Part shown: positions 5,139 through 7,903 of the stretch, one piece after another
How the letters are laid out: each line of letters begins with the position of its first letter
Numbering within the stretch: the stretch's first letter is position 1
Origin: Armatimonadetes bacterium UBA5829
Lineage (GTDB): Bacteria; Armatimonadota; UBA5829
DNA length: 7,903 nt
Assembly: GCA_002431715.1 (NCBI GenBank)
Contig: DJHI01000104.1
Coordinates: forward strand, 4,693 to 12,595
Direction: 5' to 3'
The notes under the pieces: model-generated
What the model was told of the DNA's origin: nothing
Seen by the model: the letters and a program-made list of their open reading frames with translations, nothing else
Databases searched by the model: none
Translations under genes and position numbers: made by a program

Positions 5139-7903
5139 ATGGACTGGCAGGCTAAGTGGATATGGAGTAGGGGAGAAAAATCCCCGCGCAACTACTATCT
5201 CTGCTCTCGCAAAGAGTTTGATCTCGATAGCTTCACAAAGGCCGAACTGCACATAACGGCCGATTCAAGATACAGCGCTTGGATAAACGGCGAGTATATA
5301 GGTTTCGGACCGGTGCGGGCATTCACCCAAACCTGGCGGTATGACACCTATGATATAACGCCTTACCTAAAGCCTGGCAAAAATGCAGTCGCAGTGCTCG
5401 TGCAGCATTACGGCCTGGGCACATTCCAGTATCTCGATTCTCCAGGCGGCCTGCGAGCACAGATAGATATCGACGGCAAAGTCGCCGCCAAAACTGACTC
5501 CACCTGGAAAGTCACAGAGCACCAGTCTTATATGCGCCGAGTTCCACGCATGGCCTGCCAACAGGCATGGACCGAGGTTTTTGACGCCCGGAGCGAACCT
5601 ACTGGCTGGAGAGAGCCGGGTTTTGATGATTCCAAATGGGATAATCCAATCGAGATCGACGGCGCCGTATGGGGCAATTTGCTACCCAGGGATATTCCGT
5701 TCCTTACGGACTTGGCCGTTCATCCCACACGCATAATGGAATCTCACACGGTAAAACCTCCCAAGCAGGTCTGGAGCATGAACGTAAGGTCTATCATGCT
5801 CCCCGATGAAAAAACGGCTAATCCAGCGGCAATGACCGGCCTGATAATCACCGTGCTGAGTTGTTCGGAAAAGACTAAGGCGGCGATCAAGCCTTTTGTA
5901 TCGTGCTGCGAAGCTCTAAGACTGGACGGCCGTGATATAGACAAGGCCGACGCAGCGAACGGAATCGAAATCCAATCAGGCGAGCATCTGCTCATAGCCG
6001 ATATCTCGATACCTTACTATCATGACTCAAACCTTACTCTATTGATAGAGGGAAAAGGCATAACGCTTAAATCTCCGCTCGGTGATGACGCGCTCACGCC
6101 ATTCGCGTTTGTGAGCAGTTTTGAGTCGAAAGACGCTCCCGCTTTCATAAATGCCTGGCAGACCAAAACAGCCGCCGATATTGCCGTGATTCCCGAAGTC
6201 AAAGCGGTCAATCCTGATGACATGTATGATGTCAATGTCCTGGCCCTTACGGACAACGAAATCGATACAGGCAATCGCGTTCACATATCAAACCCAGAAG
6301 CCATGCTCTCGCCTAATGAGAACTCCGCAGTAATCTTTCCATCTATAGATGGTGACACAGAGTTTCTCATCGACTTCGGCCGTATGACTGTCGGATTTCT
6401 CGAAATGTCTCTCAATGCTCCAGAAGGAACGATCTTCGACTTCAACGGTTTTGAATATATATCGGGCGATAAAGCGCAGCCTACACTCTCCTTGCACAAC
6501 ACTTTCAGATACGTCGCTCGCGAAGGCTGGCAGAACTGGCGCTCGGTAATTCGCCGAGGCGTCAGATATGCCAAATTAGTTGTTCGCTTCCCCGAAGGCT
6601 GCGCAGCCTCCGCACAGATTAAAAAGATATGCTGTAATGAGCACGTATATCCCTACACGGAGCGCGGCGAGTTTCACTGCAGCGATTATAAACTCAACAA
6701 GATTTGGGATATCTCCCGCCTTACGGTCCGCCTTTGCAGTGAAGACACCTTCGTCGACTGTCCAACCTACGAGCAGACCTTCTGGGTAGGCGACGCTCGT
6801 AACGAAAGTCTTTTCGCATACACCGGCTTCGGTGATTATAAACTGGCTCGGCGCTGCCTGCTTCTCGCAGGAGAATCGCTGTGGCGTTCACCTATAGTCG
6901 AGAGCCAGGTTCCCAGCGGTTGGGAGGATATTCTCCCTGCTTGGAGCCTTTTATGGGCAATCGGATGCCAGGAACATTATCAATTCTCGGGCGACAAATC
7001 GTTTCTGGAAGAGGTCTATCCTGCTATAAGAAAGCAGAATTTCAACATAAGAGAAATGTTCACCAACTCAGACGGCCTTTTTGAACTCGAAGATGCATGG
7101 AACCTTCTCGATTGGGCGCCTATGGACACCCCGCGTACGGGTGTGGTCACGCATCAGAACATGCTCCAGGTGCTCGCGCTAAGGCGCAGCGCAAAAGTGG
7201 CCGAGGTCTTGGGCAAGACCGATGACGCTGAATTGTATAGAAAGTGGGCGGATGAACTCAAATCTGCGATCAATAAGCACCTTTGGGAAGAGAGCAAGCA
7301 GGCTTATATAGACTGCATACACGATGACGGTTCCCGAAGCACGGTAATCAGCCAACAGACCCAGACTATTGCTTACCTGTGCGATATCGTCCCAAAAGAT
7401 AAATCCGACCTGTTCGCAAAATACCTGACAGATGTCCCCGAGGGATGGGTCACGATAGGCAGCCCATTTATGATGGCTTTTACATTAGAGGCTCTCGACA
7501 AAGCGGGGGATGTTGGCCGCGCTATTGAACTGGTGCGTAAATGGTGGGGTATGATGATCAATGACGACGCCACCACCTGCTGGGAGACATTTCCGGGTTG
7601 GTTTGGCGAGTGGCCCGCGAGAAGTCATTGTCATGCTTGGAGTGCCGCTCCGGCCTTTATCCTGCCGACTTGTGTATTAGGTGTACGACCCATTGATCCG
7701 GGCTTTGCCAAATTTGAAGTCCGCCCGTATCTCGGCGACCTCGAATGGGCAAAAGGGAGGGTTCCCACGCCGCACGGTGAGATTATTATCGGTCTCAGGA
7801 GACAGGATCACAAAACAGCAATAAATATAATAGTCCCTGAAGGGACTGTCGCGCTGGTCGGCAAGAAAGAATATTCAGCCGGTCGACATGCAATTGCTAT
7901 TTG
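5139..7903 (+). CDS. GH78 alpha-L-rhamnosidase, 3' end cut by the window edge
   Basis: This is an inverting alpha-L-rhamnosidase of glycoside hydrolase family 78, which releases terminal L-rhamnose from plant or microbial glycans and glycosides. The frame is open for 921 codons to the edge. Family members reach about 950 residues, so little is missing. The start is ATG 5139, with AAGGAG (5123-5128) 10 nt upstream. There is no signal peptide (MDWQAKWIW), so it is probably cytoplasmic. An N-terminal carbohydrate-binding-like beta-sandwich contains ADSRYSAWING (41-51) and GKNAVAVLVQHYG. More beta domains follow, then the (alpha/alpha)6 barrel from about 512. Catalytic-type acids are Asp540, Glu545 and Asp552 in DCPTYEQTFWVGD, and Glu816 in TTCWETFPGW, the likely base. 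RSHCHAWS (828-834) and LGVRPIDPGF mark the end of the barrel and entry into the C-terminal beta domain. The acid spacing matches Bacillus RhaB as I recall it. Aglycone specificity cannot be read. Confidence 0.94.
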   Translation, partial: MDWQAKWIWSRGEKSPRNYYLCSRKEFDLDSFTKAELHITADSRYSAWINGEYIGFGPVRAFTQTWRYDTYDITPYLKPGKNAVAVLVQHYGLGTFQYLDSPGGLRAQIDIDGKVAAKTDSTWKVTEHQSYMRRVPRMACQQAWTEVFDARSEPTGWREPGFDDSKWDNPIEIDGAVWGNLLPRDIPFLTDLAVHPTRIMESHTVKPPKQVWSMNVRSIMLPDEKTANPAAMTGLIITVLSCSEKTKAAIKPFVSCCEALRLDGRDIDKADAANGIEIQSGEHLLIADISIPYYHDSNLTLLIEGKGITLKSPLGDDALTPFAFVSSFESKDAPAFINAWQTKTAADIAVIPEVKAVNPDDMYDVNVLALTDNEIDTGNRVHISNPEAMLSPNENSAVIFPSIDGDTEFLIDFGRMTVGFLEMSLNAPEGTIFDFNGFEYISGDKAQPTLSLHNTFRYVAREGWQNWRSVIRRGVRYAKLVVRFPEGCAASAQIKKICCNEHVYPYTERGEFHCSDYKLNKIWDISRLTVRLCSEDTFVDCPTYEQTFWVGDARNESLFAYTGFGDYKLARRCLLLAGESLWRSPIVESQVPSGWEDILPAWSLLWAIGCQEHYQFSGDKSFLEEVYPAIRKQNFNIREMFTNSDGLFELEDAWNLLDWAPMDTPRTGVVTHQNMLQVLALRRSAKVAEVLGKTDDAELYRKWADELKSAINKHLWEESKQAYIDCIHDDGSRSTVISQQTQTIAYLCDIVPKDKSDLFAKYLTDVPEGWVTIGSPFMMAFTLEALDKAGDVGRAIELVRKWWGMMINDDATTCWETFPGWFGEWPARSHCHAWSAAPAFILPTCVLGVRPIDPGFAKFEVRPYLGDLEWAKGRVPTPHGEIIIGLRRQDHKTAINIIVPEGTVALVGKKEYSAGRHAIAI

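Noticed and set aside
5367..7576. Short frames on both strands within 5367-7576
   Set aside because: All lie inside the continuous GH78 frame, whose motifs and catalytic residues run through the whole stretch; they are shadows.
1..7903. Mobile elements, CRISPR arrays, tRNA or rRNA genes, riboswitches
   Set aside because: No transposase or integrase motifs, no regularly spaced direct repeats and no cloverleaf-like sequence were seen. The gaps between genes are too short or too plain for a riboswitch.

Overview
The window looks like a stretch of chromosome from a free-living, carbohydrate-degrading bacterium. Base composition is roughly balanced, coding is dense, and ATA isoleucine codons are frequent. 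Shine-Dalgarno sites are canonical, and -10/-35 boxes of the sigma-70 type can be read in places. No marker gene fixes the phylum. Two large intracellular-type glycoside hydrolases within 8 kb suggest a polysaccharide-degrading lineage, but that is inference only.

Layout: (1) nt 1-2274, plus strand: the 3' part of a GH38 alpha-mannosidase gene whose beginning lies before the window. (2) nt 2275-2377: a short spacer holding a small degenerate heptamer repeat. (3) nt 2378-3601, plus strand: an NRAMP-family divalent metal transporter (MntH type). (4) nt 3602-3669: a convergent intergenic region with a rho-independent hairpin that works best for the minus strand. (5) nt 3670-4710, minus strand: a secreted protein with two copies of an uncharacterised beta-rich domain sharing the motif RWDSFD, preceded by a good sigma-70 promoter. 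(6) nt 4796-5002, minus strand: a 68-residue four-cysteine protein of unknown function. (7) nt 5003-5138: a divergent promoter region with an extended -10 box and a 25-bp near-palindrome that overlaps it. (8) nt 5139 to beyond the right edge, plus strand: a GH78 alpha-L-rhamnosidase gene of at least 921 codons. It is the largest gene here and lacks only its last few residues.

How they may work together: the mannosidase and rhamnosidase would release mannose and rhamnose from imported oligosaccharides. The rhamnosidase has no signal peptide, which fits action in the cytoplasm. The metal transporter may be co-transcribed with the mannosidase, but nothing in the sequence proves a functional link, although GH38 enzymes do need a divalent metal. 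The palindrome over the rhamnosidase promoter looks like an operator for a local sugar-responsive repressor that is not in the window. I found no CRISPR array, tRNA, rRNA, insertion sequence, phage gene or defence system, and nothing that amounts to a clearly new multi-gene system. The least explained items are the duplicated-domain secreted protein, the four-cysteine small protein and the operator-like palindrome.
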